This document shows, piece after piece, positions 1 to 28,294 of a DNA stretch of 64,000 bases; positions within the stretch are counted from its first letter, which is position 1, and each line of letters starts with the position of its first letter. The notes beneath the pieces are model-generated. The model saw only the letters and a list, made by a program, of their open reading frames with translations. It ran no database searches and was not told where the DNA came from. Origin of the DNA: Dermanyssus gallinae (lineage: Eukaryota; Arthropoda; Arachnida; Mesostigmata; Dermanyssidae). The stretch lies in assembly GCA_003439945.1 (NCBI GenBank), contig QVRM01005993.1, positions 186,001-250,000 on the forward strand, in the 5' to 3' direction. The translations under genes were made by a program, and so were the position numbers.

Positions 1-1150
1 CACAGTCCTCGCTGAAATTACACTTTGAAAATACTATTATTGGAGTGAGTATGAGCCTCTAGAGGACAGAAGCACTAATGACTTCTCTATTTATGACTCA
101 ACTGTCGAAAACAAATAGAATGGTCCAAAAAATGAAGTATCGGCGCCTGTTATTTAACCTGTCTCCCGAGTCATTCATTCTAAGGAAAACGCAGTCCCAT
201 CTCAGCAACTATAAGGCCCTTATTATGTGAAGCGAACATAAATGCACACATGGTCTCCGGGTCTTACGTGCGCGATTGCTTTACCCGAGAACGTCTGTTC
301 CGCAGTTATTTTAACCACATAGATAACGCTTACCACATAGATAGGTGAGCGTTGTCGTATTTGTTTAGACGCAATTTTGTCACCAACACGGTGGCCGCCA
401 CGCAGGGGCAAGCCGATATTCGCCACCCCTAGGGTGGGGTGAAGAGTTTTCGCTATACTCTTGCAGCTGTGCTGGCGAATGAAGCTCAGCCTACGGAAAG
501 GCCCAGCTGTAGGTCGCACGACAAAAGGTGTTGAACGTTGACACCTTCGTAAGTGCCTCGTTAGAAGAAGAAAACACGTTGTTTTCCAGTCTTCCGGAAT
601 ACACTTGCGTACAATTAGTGTCGGCCAAAGTTGGCCTCGCAGAATTTTCTGCCGCCAAGTCAGTACGAAATGCGCTGGGTGATCGACGATGGGGATTGAT
701 GTTGCTGCTGCTGCTACTGCTGCTGCTTGTGGTCAGTACTGTTACTGCTAAGAGGTCAGTACTGTTACTGCTGAGAGGTGCCTTCGTGTGCCGAGTTCAT
801 CCGACATCAACAGATGTCATCCGACCATGACGTCTGAGGATAAAGTGAGGTAAGCGGGGGGCTCACCCGGCACGCAGGTTGGTCGACGCTCGAAACATCC
901 GGCAACGACTCAAAACATTACGGCCACGTTAGAGTGGCGCAATGCGCCCGCATAATGGGCAGCATCAACAGCGTCAACAACGTCGCCACCAACAATTGTT
1001 GCCTTGTTCAGTTGACGACATCTACATCGTCGGCAACATTTCAGCGAGTGTCTGAATTACGTCCGTACGAAATACCATCGCGTATTGGCATCAGCAGCCG
1101 CATCAGCATATGATGAAAGCTTACAAGAAGATCACAGATGCACGCTTCTT
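1..1150. other. No recognised gene; short tandem duplication
   Basis: No convincing coding region is seen; the two short open frames have no recognisable motif. A CTG-rich run lies at about 700-726. It is followed by a 23-nt unit repeated in direct tandem at 731-753 and 754-776 with one mismatch. Confidence 0.5.

Positions 1151-1154
<4 letters not shown>

Positions 1155-1191
<37 letters not shown>
1155..1191. repeat. (TA)n microsatellite
   Basis: A (CA)n run passes into about 18 TA units. It lies about 100 bp 5' of the decayed RLE retrotransposon fragment that follows. Confidence 0.95.
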
Positions 1192-1197
<6 letters not shown>

Positions 1198-1299
1198 GAT
1201 GGTTCAAATGGGAAGATACAAGACTACATTGTTGGTACAAATAAAGTTTTAGATCATTACCAGCCCTTTCCAGGCACTCTACGAGACAAAAACACGTTT

Positions 1300-1985
1300 T
1301 GGATTAATTCGAAGTTACGCCTGGGAACAGCTTTCGTATTCCCTCATAAATGTCGATGCGACGATTAAGTGGGGCTACAGGCACACCATGGCCTCTGTTG
1401 TGCCTTAAGCTCAGATCGTCGAGTCCGACACGCAGCCCTTAACGAGACATTTGGCCAAGCCTTGAAATCTGCTGATTGTCCTTGCATTCTTTAGCCTCCT
1501 GGCGTCCGCAGGGGTGACTGAAAGAGACCGGACAGACCGACACTAACGTATTTCGAGGTAGGTTTCATACCATGCTGGTACGAGATGCAACCGTTACTGA
1601 TTCATTAGCCCCTTCAATGGTCAGTGCGAGAGCGGAACACGCTGGTGACGCATCTATGTTGGCGGAGGCCAGTAAGTGCAGAAAGTATGCCAGTATTACA
1701 TACCCGCCACGTCTTCCGCCCGCTGACATTTGGGACACTGGGGGGACCTGGCCCCTATGACGTACAAACTCATTCAACGAATCCGCAAGGCGCTTAACCC
1801 AGACTTCCTGCGGATGTGTTTAGAGCCAGTCCTCCACTGCGTCCTTCAGTTCGTCATTTGAGAAACTTGCCTTCACGAAAACGGGTACTCCATTCCCTTA
1901 CTGACTTGTCGGACATACAGTCTCCTCCGTATACGGCCACCAGCCAGCGACAGATATCGGCCTGAACACCTTTTACAGTCAGAAA
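1300..1985 (+). pseudogene. RLE-type non-LTR retrotransposon fragment (C-terminal endonuclease region), decayed
   Basis: Translation in mixed frames matches the C-terminal half of the long copy at 40343-41275. The matching parts are, in order, an LGTAFV/HKCRC segment (equivalent to LGTDIV/HTCVC), the HGL-C knuckle region, RHAALNETFGQALKS (equivalent to RHQALNETFSRALRS), and a segment equivalent to the WDATVTDSLAPSMVS endonuclease motif. The last of these is clearest in a short open frame at 1572-1760. In-frame stops and frameshifts throughout show that the copy is dead. Orientation is the same as the long copy. It is diverged well beyond that copy, so the insertion is old. Confidence 0.75.
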
Positions 1986-2062
1986 TCAAAATTATACCTT
2001 ACTGCTTCTCAATCGCTGAATTTTGCAACGCCATTATTCCCCTACACGCACTGCCACTGGGC

Positions 2063-2119
2063 GGGACATACATGTGTATAACTGCCGGGACATACGGGAC
2101 ATACATGTGTATAACTGCC
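2063..2119. repeat. 24-nt direct duplication
   Basis: The same 24-nt word (gggacatacatgtgta followed by taactgcc) occurs at 2063-2086 and 2096-2119, separated by 9 nt. It looks like a small local duplication. No function is implied. Confidence 0.85.
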
Positions 2120-2285
2120 CGCTTCTGCCCTCCGTCATGCGCACAACCACGCCAAACACTTTATTCGCGTCCCTAGATGTTTCACTAGGTTATCCCAAGC
2201 CATTATATTTAAATTTAAACCGGTTTTGGTTGTCACCCCATAGACGTTCCGTACCTTTTCATTTGAACCCCCTTGCACAGACGCA

Positions 2286-2303
2286 CTCACACACACACAC
2301 ACG

Positions 2304-2339
<36 letters not shown>
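2286..2339. repeat. Compound (CA)n-(TA)n microsatellite
   Basis: A CA run at about 2286-2313 changes directly to TA units at 2314-2339. Open frames crossing it translate only as dipeptide repeats. Confidence 0.95.
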
Positions 2340-2344
2340 GGCAA

Positions 2345-4195
2345 ACACCCTCCTGACGCACCGGGCACAAATCAACCCCTGCGCAAGATAGTAAACAAGA
2401 TCCCCCAGAAGGCGCATAGGAAGCCGCACAAGCGACGACGACGACGATGTCGTCGGCGTAGCTATTGGTGACGACTTCAGGGCGGTCGTTATGATCACCC
2501 CCACCGCCGTGACACTTGGCATGACACAGTACGCCCTGACAGCGGCTACGCAAGGGACACGCCGCAGAAACAACTTCAACAACAACAAGAACGCTATTGT
2601 GTTAGGCGCTACTTCACGTCGCGTATCGACGTCGACGATATCGTGCGCGCGGAGAAGTCTTTGCCGAGAAGACTGCTTCTTCGTTCGATCCGGTCTTCGC
2701 TGGGCGGCAATTGTCAATTACCACACTTTGTTTCCAATCAATCACTGCTGGCACGCTAACATGGAGGTTTCGTCTGGTGTCGCCTCTCTCCGACGACGGC
2801 ATTTTTTAGTAGCGACAAAAGAAAATGTCGTTCTTGCTGCTGCTGCTGTTGCTGCCTCTGCCGCCGCTACCGTTGCAGCTGCCGCTTCCGCCCCATCATT
2901 GCTTTTGGTGTTGCTGTGTGTTGGCTGTGATGACGGTGTGCTAGTTGTGATTTTTATTTCGCCGCCACTGTGTATCGAAATTGTAAGTTCTAGCAAGCGT
3001 TATGCGATAGCTTCTACTGCGAAGGGTGATGATCATCATCAGCATCACCATCACCATCACCATCGGCGCGACGTGGCAGATTCCAACGACTCTGGTTCTG
3101 CCGATATGGTAAACAATGCTGATTTACTTTCGTGTACCTTCTCTATCTCTCTCTCAACCTGTTTCTTTATCTCTCTCGCTCTCTTCGTCTCTCTCTCTTT
3201 CTCTCTCTCTGTGTCTGTCTTTCTGACTCCCGGTCTTTGAAAATGCCATATGACTCGGGCAGAGTATAACAGCAGCGCTACCTGACTACCAGTAGCGTCA
3301 GTAGCTCCGCGTCAGTTCCACAGCACCGCAGATCGGTCGGTGCACAGTGCAGTACCGACGCCTGCACCAAAAAAACATAGGACGCTGCCACTGCACATGG
3401 TGAAGCGGCCTGTGAACGCCCGCCTGCCAGCGAGCGAGCGAGCGTGCCGCGGGGAATCGTCGACTGAGCCATGCAGTGTGCCGAGATGACCGAGGCTCGT
3501 TTCGCCTCGGCCTACGTTAACCTGCACTGCAATCAACAGTTGTTGGTTAGTTTCGACACGGGTCGAATATATATATATATATATACCGAGCGACCGATGG
3601 TCACGCTGGTCATCTCCTGTCATGACTGCTCAGCGTGTGTGCTGCTCAGCGTGTGTGAAGCTACACCCCAGCGATCTTTGCTCGCTGCTGGTGGGTAACG
3701 TAGGCCGAGAAAAGACATGTTTTGACATGTCGGCGGCACGCTGCTCAGTGTCGACGATTCCCGACACGCTGGCGGTAAACATTTCTAATGGTTAACATAC
3801 CGGCGGCATGTTTTCTTGTTAAAACGAAACCGCTTTCTTATTGATCTCGCGTATCCACGGTGGTCGACCGTGTTTGGATATCGAATCGGTGCCAAAACGA
3901 GCATTTGTAGTAGAGCAATTGTTGCTGTTGGTGGCGGTGGTGGTGGTAGTTTTGTTGTTGTTGTTGTTGTTATTGTTGTTGTTGTTGCCGTTGTTATGGT
4001 TATCATTGTTGCAGCTTCTATTTCAGCACCCACCGGCTCACCTATTCCCATGATAACCTGTCAGTCTGGATGATGACATGACAATTTTCTACTCAGGAAA
4101 CCAGCCAACAGACAGATGTCTGCGCCCAGACGCGTTATATAACGTGACGGAGACACACTGCACATTTAGTTCTGGATGACACCACTAGACTTACG
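2345..4195. other. No recognised gene; low-complexity coding-like frames
   Basis: An open frame of 249 codons at 2491-3240 (+) is open mostly because of low-complexity DNA: GCN runs near 2840-2900, CAY runs near 3036-3063 and (CT)n at 3140-3225. I see no domain and do not call it a gene. A (TA)n run lies at 3569-3585 and a TTG-rich run at 3942-3990. Confidence 0.5.
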
Positions 4196-4197
4196 AG

Positions 4198-4287
4198 GTA
4201 TATATGTATATATATCTATATATATATATATATATATATACAAGTCCGTCGTGACGTGAATGTAGTATTGGCTTAAGCTGTTTTAAC

Positions 4288-4327
<40 letters not shown>
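4198..4327. repeat. Two (TA)n tracts with a 50-bp spacer
   Basis: Tracts lie at 4198-4241 (interrupted by GTA and CTA) and 4294-4327. The second tract is the 3' boundary of the minus-strand RT fragment that follows. Confidence 0.95.
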
Positions 4328-4329
<2 letters not shown>

Positions 4330-4344
4330 GTTTTTGTTATAGTT

Positions 4345-5071
4345 ATACACACCGAATGTGGGAGCCTCTGCCGATAAAGCTCGCCAAATTTCTCGTGTGC
4401 CATGGTGTATTTAGATTAGCGCAAATGCGATCGAGCATTTTGTCCAAGATAGCAGGAACTCTCGGCGAATATTGGCACTTCTGTATAATGGTAATTCCGA
4501 ATCTTGAGGAGCAATTATTTTTAGATCAGACACGAGCTGTCGAAGTGTCGCAGCAGCTCTATGCCCATATCGAAGCTTCAAACGGAAGCAATGCTTTGTT
4601 GTTCACGAGAAGCTGGATCCTGTTCCAATCTGCTCGTTATCTCATACTCGCAAACCCTACGCATACTTTCCAAGACGTCCCCAGGGTGCCGTTAAGGATT
4701 TCATCATCTAGTTACCACACCTTTAGTAGGTACCTTAGCGAGGCGAAGAGGTCATTAACAGTTAGGCGGAACAAGGGTTGGCCCAACGGGCTGCTTTACT
4801 GGACACCCGGGTCTGACATGGTGATTTTACCCGACACCATCAGCACGGAAGCTTCCTGGTAGGCTGCTTGGACGTAGTTGTACATAATGGGAGACCACTG
4901 ACCCACTGCTTTCACCACCGCGATTTGCATTCCAGACCCTACCCAGTGTTTATCAATATATTTCCCTAAAGGGCCCATGTTGTCCCGAATATCGAAGCCA
5001 ACTATCACCAGGTAATAGGTCTCACTGACCCGTCGGTCTTTCTCGGCGCGATTAACTTTTCTCCAAGGAAG

Positions 5072-5075
<4 letters not shown>
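4345..5075 (-). pseudogene. RLE-type non-LTR retrotransposon fragment (RT palm/fingers), decayed
   Basis: The minus-strand translation matches the reverse transcriptase of the copy at 38881-40371. Visible parts are a KTDGSVRPI segment (equivalent to KKDGSVRPI) next to the (TA)n at 5076-5103, then WSPIMYNYVQAAYQEASVL (equivalent to the WAPNMFHQVELAYKEPSCL region), then the segment leading to the QQGDP turn. The 168-codon plus-strand frame at 4356-4862 is only its antisense; it resembles the antisense frame of the long copy in the same way. Several frames are needed, so it is inactive. It is bounded by (TA)n on both sides. Confidence 0.75.

Positions 5076-5103
<28 letters not shown>
5076..5103. 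repeat. (TA)n microsatellite
   Basis: About 14 TA units lie exactly at the upstream boundary of the minus-strand RT fragment, so that fragment sits between two TA tracts. Confidence 0.95.
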
Positions 5104-6610
5104 CGTTTTAGTATGAATCATCGAAACGTATTTTCGTAACAATATTTTCGATTGCGAGGGGCAACACCGGCCCCTCAAAATGACTACTAGCATTGTTATT
5201 ACAATTCATTCACATTGCTAATGTTAGCTGAGATTGTCCGCCGGTTGTTAGATCAGGTGACGTCGCCCTTGCCTTGACGTTTTAAGGAGAGCCGCGGCAC
5301 GAGTTAGAAGATATATCTGTACCATACAATACCATAAACCACTGCTTGACGGCACGCCGTACAGAACACAAACCAACGAAAGCACCAGCAGAAAGAGGCG
5401 AAGAGGGAGATAGAGAGGGAAAGAGAAAGAAAATGTAAACGAATAGAAGACATTATGAAAAAGGCATGAAAGAGCTCCAGAAACGACATCCACCAACCCG
5501 ATGTTACACGTATCAAGTCACGTGAAGCAAAGTACGCGTATATTCCCATGTTCCCACATATACGTAGAGGCATACATATATAGAGATAGATTGATAGAAG
5601 AGACCCAGAAAGATTGACAAATATACAAATGTATACGTTTATACTTAGAGCGTCGAAAGCGGTCCATCAGTTGAGCGAGTCCAGAGTCGTCAGGCGTTGC
5701 CAACTGACAAGGGCGCTGCCCGATCCGCGTAGAAAGCCTGTATGCTTTTAGTTTGTACGTTGGGCACCTGGCCACCTGACCAGCTGAGTTTGATGCATGT
5801 TGGAATCTCACTTTTTTCTACATTCGGATGTGGTTCACGTTGTACCGTGCGGAGAACCAAAACAATCTAAGATTCTTCAAAGACAACGAAGTGCCAGAAG
5901 ACTGGAAGTCGTGACGCTGAAGCGTCTTCGCCGCCACGTGAGCGTGATTTATGTCGATATCTGCTGTTAAATGTCTTCTATTACTGTGTCCGAATACACG
6001 CATATGCTGTCTCATAGGCTGAAGTAAACCAAATCTCGGCACTGTACTACATCTGTCGGGATAATGTAACCTAACAAACACGGCACCTATCAAACACCAC
6101 AACAAAATCTAGGCCTCACGAACACTTAGGACTTAATTAAACCTAATGAATGATTAGGTATTGTAGTTACCTACGCTACGGAATGTACGTTTTGGTTAAA
6201 GAAAACTCTGCTTAAAATAGTGTCGCATAAAACCTACGACTTATTTACGATTAACAAGCGACTTCATAACCAGGAAACTACTAAATTATTACAGCGAAGG
6301 TAGAATGTGTTACAGCAATTATCTGCCACGGGGACATGCTCACTGTGAATGGGTTGCAAAGGTCGCTGGGCTAAACCTTTCGCCTATCAGTAATACCGTT
6401 TAACCAGTTTATTATTGTGCTGATTCCACAGTTAGCCTAGCCGTTTTGTTCCTGTAGGTATATGATTAAAATAAAACTATATATACATGTATGACTAGTT
6501 ATGTAGAAAGGATGCGTGTAAAGGGGGCATTCTCCGGTTGGACCACGCACGAATGTGCGTACGTGTATTACTATGTATTGTGTGACACGTGTACACGCGC
6601 ATGCTGGATG

Positions 6611-6643
<33 letters not shown>

Positions 6644-6744
6644 GTGCGTATTCATATAGTAATACTCAAATAGTATTTTAAATATGATTACAAGGTATCT
6701 TCATATATACATATTGCGCCATTGAGTTGAAATATATATATATA

Positions 6745-6780
<36 letters not shown>

Positions 6781-7017
6781 AATTTACATGTGTTTTTTAT
6801 ATATATATAATTTAAAAAACCTGTATGTACAGCAGCAGTACAACGCAAAGAATAACCAGTGGGCAAATGATATCGTTTTCTCACGCCTAATATGTTGATA
6901 AAAACAAATGGCCAGATGCCCGACGCTGATATTCTCGTTTGGCCTTCTCCATTTTGTCCATCGTGCACCATAGGCATGCTAATGGTTACAGCTCAGTATA
7001 TATATATATATATATAC
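5104..7017. other. Non-coding stretch with (TA)n tracts
   Basis: I recognise no gene. (TA)n tracts lie at 6613-6642, 6731-6775 (interrupted) and 6997-7016. On the minus strand this stretch lies downstream of the last visible lipase exon (7299), but I could not find a further lipase exon in it. Confidence 0.5.
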
Positions 7018-7298
7018 AGCACGGCCTGAGTGACCGGAAAACGGCGGTAGAACAGGAGGTGCTATTCACCAGCAGTTTTTATCTACAGTGTTTGTGTATA
7101 TAGTATGTATATTCGGGCATATGACTTTGACATTTAGACGCGATTAGTACAAGAGCACTCGTCGAGTACACTTTGAGTATTCGTCACGTCTCGCAGTAGA
7201 AGAGTTGTTGTTGTTGCTGCTGCTGCTGCTGTTGGTTAAAATTGCAAAGAGGCGGGCCTGTTTGCCCAACACCGCTAGTGCACACAGCGTTCACTTAC

Positions 7299-23192
<15,894 letters not shown>

Positions 23193-23268
23193 CTGGAATC
23201 AACGACAACCATCAATTATGCAATAATTTTCATTTCTCCCGACGTAATTCTAGGCACGGTTAAATCCC

Positions 23269-23270
<2 letters not shown>

Positions 23271-23320
<50 letters not shown>
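23271..23320. repeat. (TA)25 microsatellite
   Basis: This is an uninterrupted TA run upstream of lipase exon a. Confidence 0.97.
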
Positions 23321-23323
<3 letters not shown>

Positions 23324-24199
23324 TACGTTTCTATCACCACGAAGGCGAATCAAGCTGTCTCGACGGCTCGACTGTTTCGTGCTGTTTACGTACCTAACAC
23401 GTGCAATAGAACAAAGCGCAATGTGTCGATTTAATCGCTCGTTGTAGTGAAGATTTTGATGTGACAGGTCGTTCGCCACGAGAGGATCGGCCTTTGCCGA
23501 ATGAAATAACCGCTCTCGCAAATTGTAAAAGACATTTAATGCTCGACGAGGTCATACATACGGCAGACGCATCATCGGGTCCATTAGTTCAACGAAGCAG
23601 TCATAGTTATGTGACACGTAGCGTTGTATTAGCGCGGATTGCACACGATCAACAGTAATAGGACGGAACTACTGACATAGAACACGACCAGCACAAGCTT
23701 GCAACCCGACTTTGATGACAGAAGCGGCTGCGACAGCGTTGATCAAACATTAATGCATATATATATATGATCGTACATATATATACATGTATATACCTGT
23801 ATGTACCGTACATGTATATACCTGACCATGCCACATCCTCGAGGATGCCCGTTCATGAGAAAAACCTTAGTACCGATGCTAACTGACAACTATAGTCCGC
23901 ACAATTTTATCCTGGTGACAATCATATTAGAAATTCATTGTTGACCATAAATACCACAATCTGCCTTCCTATGGGTGCGTCCAATCTGCAAGAGGACGGG
24001 TTTATTAAATGAAAAATCTACGCAACTAAATTCCTTTAGGGCTCGGGTGTTCCGCACGACGTTCATGTCTAGAGTCGACACGATTTTGCATAAATAGCTT
24101 ACATTTAAAAAATCGTCATGTTTGTATCTGTAAACTACAATCACGTTACAGTAATGATCACAAATTTGCCGGTCAACACAACACAACCTCTACAATTGA

Positions 24200-24815
24200 G
24201 TTGAGTGAGACCCTACAAGAAGAAGCAATGAATCACGATTCTCACCGGTGCATTAATAATGATATACTCATATCAGTTCCAAAATGTGCCGCAATTCGTT
24301 CCAAAGCCGCCAGCAGCAGCGGCAGCAACAATAACGAACTGTAATAACAACAAGAATAACAATGACAACGCTTTACTGCGCTCTGCAAAGCGGCAGTAGC
24401 AGATAGATCAAAATCATCATCAATAGTAAATAGTTGTCATATATTGTCTGGACAGAAGCGCAAATCTCGCTTGATAGGGTGTGTGCCGCCCGCCCGCCGC
24501 CCCCCCCCAAAAATGAGAGAAAAAATTGAATTGAATAGCCAAATTGCGTTCATCTATTTCACGACAGTTCCTCACGGCTCAAAATTTGGCCACGCCACAT
24601 TTCCTCTCAGCCTGCGTTTGCTCTCTTGCTCGTGTTCGCCACCGATGCTTCTCGGTGGTACTCACGGGGTAACAGTCGAACCTCGCACGCAATCAACGGG
24701 CGAATTACATTAGATGCCGCCAATCGACACGCATACACAATTGTCAAACACGTCGCTGAATGAAATATTCGATCCTTTCATCATTTAGCGGCTGCGTCAT
24801 TGATTTGACTCGGTT
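24200..24815. other. No recognised gene
   Basis: CAG/CAA-rich patches occur at about 24310-24380. There is a C run at 24495-24509. Nothing else is seen. Confidence 0.5.
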
Positions 24816-24817
24816 GT

Positions 24818-25093
24818 CTATCTCTTAATGTGGGGCCGCGTACCTAGCGCGGTGAAATCTGCCCGTTTTTCTTTTGCTCTTCGATCTGCCGACCGGCTGC
24901 TGTTAGAAGCTTCGATTCCTTTTTCTCTCGCTGGCTCTCTCGCTCGCTCGCTTTCTCTCTGTCGCGTTCTCTGATTAAGCTTCGTGTAGTTTGCCGTCTC
25001 GTCTGGTTGTCTTCTTTTTGATTCTCTGGCTTTCTCCGCGCTCCTCCGCGTTACGCGGCTCATTGTCACATTATCTGATTTCCGTTTCGGCAT
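24818..25093 (-). CDS. Unrecognised Lys/Arg-rich open frame, possible first exon
   Basis: From ATG at 25093 the frame gives 91 residues, very rich in Arg, Lys, Glu and Ser (starts MPKRKSDNVTMSRVTRRSAE). A G|GTACGC donor-like site lies near its end (about 24843). It is partly composed of GAGC/GAGA-type repeats, so it may be open by composition. No domain is seen. If real, it could be a nuclear, disordered N-terminus. It lies upstream of, and on the same strand as, the lipase, but nothing links the two. Confidence 0.2.
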   Translation of the reverse strand: MPKRKSDNVTMSRVTRRSAEKARESKRRQPDETANYTKLNQRTRQRESERAREPAREKGIEASNSSRSADRRAKEKRADFTALGTRPHIKR

Positions 25094-25168
25094 CTGAGAC
25101 TCTGACCATAAAAGCGGTCTGAAGCGGTCGGAAGTGGGAAGCAGTATACCATCTCATTGCAAAATTGG

Positions 25169-25363
25169 TTAGCGTGATTTTTCCACCCTTCCACTTCCAT
25201 CGGTGTCCATCCATTCATATGTCATGTTGCTCTGGCCGCCCACCACGAAGTCAACAATCGTTGGCGTCCCCGAGTACGTAGTCAGTACCTGAGTGGCATA
25301 GATATTGATGAAGTCGTATAACGCACCGTCGCCCTGACGCACCGTCTCGATACTGTGCCCGGC
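25169..25363 (-). CDS. Unrecognised open frame ending in a stop, possible terminal exon
   Basis: It encodes 64 codons followed by TAA at 25171-25169, with non-repetitive protein-like composition: segments GDGALYDFINIYATQVL, GTPTIVDFVVGGQSNM and TYEWMDTDGSG. The upstream limit is an in-frame stop at 25366-25364, and I see no strong acceptor. It resembles real coding sequence in its mix of residues. No family is recognised. Confidence 0.3.
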   Translation of the reverse strand, partial: AGHSIETVRQGDGALYDFINIYATQVLTTYSGTPTIVDFVVGGQSNMTYEWMDTDGSGRVEKSR

Positions 25364-26269
25364 TTATCGCCGTCCACTGTCTGCTACCAAGAGCCGTTTT
25401 CGTCCGTTCGATACAAAAGGTTGATAGAACAAGCGAGAGATGCTGGAACCTTCGCTGACTGTGGGACAGATACTGACGCAGTTTTCTGCCCGGGCGTCTC
25501 GCCTCTCAAGTTTTTCGAGAAACAAGTAAAGCCCAACAAAAGTAGTGAGGTGCGTATAGGAGGTGTCATCTTGACGCAATTGTGTGATCTTGGCAAATAT
25601 ATGCTGCATAATTCAATCAATGCATTCATTGACTAACTAGAAAGTTGTGAGTTCGAGAGTTCTGTCCAAGGGAAAGTGAAGCCAAACTTTCTAGAGCAGA
25701 CGATGAGGGCAGAGATAGTATTGAACGTATGCATATATGTATGCACGGGTACCACCATTACATATGCATGAAGCCAAGCTGTTTTAATATTGAAGAATGT
25801 GTTTGTAGCTTTTGCGGAGAGTTTGATATTGAACGCTATCATATACTTGTGTGCTCAGAAGCTTGCGGAACGTCCTTATCATCCAAAGTTAAATACATAT
25901 TGTAAGACCAAAAAGTCACATTATGACACCCTGTGAAAATTGAATCAACTGTCTACCAATTTTGTGGTGAAATAAATGCTGAATTGAATTGAAATATGTG
26001 TGCTTTACAACTTGTATGGTGTTATATCGAATCTTGATTTCGATTCAATTCTGTATCTAGAATTTAAAGCAGGAGGACTGCATACAGAAAAATAAGCCGC
26101 ATGGTTGAATCCGTAATGTACAAACATTCGCTTACAATGAACCCGTTCTCGCCATGAATTTCGGTCTCTTTTTAGTTTGAATTTCGAACACGCACACCAG
26201 TCGTTGAGATATCAAAAGTTCTATCAGTGAAAGATGTGTCCAGCTCACATTATCACGACTTGCCGTGTT

Positions 26270-26377
26270 AATGTCAGCTAATCAATAAACTACCACTACA
26301 ACAGCAGAAGCCACTACATTGAGAACGTCGGCAACCGGAACAATGACACTCGCAGCACCACCAACAAATAACAATAA

Positions 26378-26408
<31 letters not shown>

Positions 26409-27194
26409 AATAACACTGCACAGTAGTAGTACCAAATTAGAGACTGGCAACAACAACGACAGCAGCAGCAACAGCAACAACAATAACAAAAAAAAACAAC
26501 AACAACAACAACAACAATATTAGCTGCAAGGTCCCCAAACGAGCAAAAATACCAACCACACCGACAACACCCATAACGGCGAACCATCAACTTAAACTGG
26601 CGGTACACGCAGAGCCATCGCCAAGGACGACGAGACAGGAACGACAATACGGCAACAAAATAAATGAACGACTGTGAAGCCTGCCTGGGCAGAAGTACCG
26701 ACATGAGCAAAAAGTAACAATATGCACAACAAGGTAACATGTCATATGTATGCTAATGTGCTGATGTGTTGAGAATGCCACGACGAAGTGCGAGGCGGCC
26801 GCGCAGAAGTGAACGATTAACAACAACTATACACTGCTTCTTCAGCCACGTGAAGCCACTGCGACTTCAACACCACGCGGCGGCCGCTAATCTCTTTTTT
26901 TGGCGGATAGTCATTACGGTAGCGAGGCATACGAGCGACTGGCAATATATGTAGCGGTGGCCTCGCGACACCCCACGACTCCTCTCTGGCGAGGCAGGCG
27001 ATTGGCGACCAACGGAATGAGCGACAAGAAGTGCTCAATGCATGCTCGGCTAGCCCGGCCCTGAGTGAATCGACGTACTCTTCATGGTTTCTTCTGACAT
27101 GCTATTGATGAATAATGTCGCTTCGACTACTACTACTACTACTACCACATGTATTACTGCTATGAATTGTTACAACAATTCGAACAGCAGCAGC

Positions 27195-27226
<32 letters not shown>

Positions 27227-27272
27227 CTACAGCAACACAAACAACAAAAGTAGCAGTAGCTGCACTAGCAGC

Positions 27273-27336
<64 letters not shown>

Positions 27337-28259
27337 ACAACGACAACAACAACAACGACAACAACAACAGCTGGCACGTTGATGGCAACAATAACTAAAA
27401 CAACAACGAAAACAACAACGACAACAGCAGCAGCAACAACAACAACAACAACTGAATCAACAATGACAACAACGCCGACAGCAGCAGCAGCAGCAGCAAA
27501 AACAACATTCATATGAACAGCAACAACCGTCAACAAGTGCTACAGCGGTTACTGCAACCGCCTACTGTAGCTACTAGACATTTCGGAGGTTGGGGTTGTC
27601 GGAAAACAGGCATGCCGAGGGGCCGATGTTTGTTGGCTTGGTTGTCAAGAGCACTCGATGAAGACAGCTGGGGACGATGATGATAATGATGATGATGATG
27701 ATGATGATGATGATAGTGATGATGAGGGTAACGCTGACAAGAGATACTCGCACTTGACTACAAGGGGAGACAGGCGACAACGCTAGAAAACGGATGTCCG
27801 CATCCACGTCGTCCAGCGATGGTCATGAATGTCTGATGTCACCGGGGTCGATGGGCGAGCGGAAGAGGTTAGATAAGACTGGATGAGGCAGAGACGGAAG
27901 GCAAAGACGCAGAAGACGGCAATGACTTTGGCAACGAAGACACGTAACCACACTAGGTATGCCCCGTTATTGATGTTGTTGTAGCTGTTGCTGTTGTGGT
28001 TGTTGTTGTTGCGGCTGCTGTTGTTGTTGTTGTGGCTGTTGTAGTTGTTGTTTCTGCTGTTGTTGCTTCTGCTGCTGCTGACATTGTCATCTTCGCCGCC
28101 GAGAATGACAGGCGATGGGCGCTGTTGACAATGATGACCATGATGCACCTGATGTCACGCGATACCATGAGCTAACACCGCTTCGCTACACTCCTCTCTG
28201 GCCTCGTATGATGATGTGACGACATGTTCGCCAATAGCTCTGTTCGCGCAGCACACACA

Positions 28260-28260
<1 letters not shown>
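26270..28260. other. Microsatellite-rich stretch without recognised genes
   Basis: It contains (AAT)n at 26368-26413, CAA/CAG arrays at 26450-26520 and 27185-27515, (GAT)n at 27676-27725 and TTG-rich DNA at 27970-28080. The long open frames here are polyasparagine, polyvaline or polythreonine translations of these arrays. Confidence 0.7.
27185..27515. repeat. (CAA)n trinucleotide arrays with CAG/CGA variants
   Basis: Two main blocks lie at 27185-27245 and 27269-27370, with further broken blocks to 27515. The interruptions show a relatively old array. Confidence 0.95.

Positions 28261-28261
<1 letters not shown>

Positions 28262-28293
<32 letters not shown>
28262..28293. repeat. (TA)16 microsatellite
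   Basis: It immediately precedes the presumed left end of the mariner remnant. Confidence 0.95.

Positions 28294-28294
<1 letters not shown>

Noticed and set aside
2491..3240. 249-codon frame as a gene
   Set aside because: The composition is Ala, His and Ser/Leu runs from triplet and (CT)n repeats; no domain.
4356..4862. 168-codon plus-strand frame without repeats
   Set aside because: It is the antisense of the minus-strand RT fragment; its C-terminal part resembles the antisense frame of the long RLE copy at 39684-40112.
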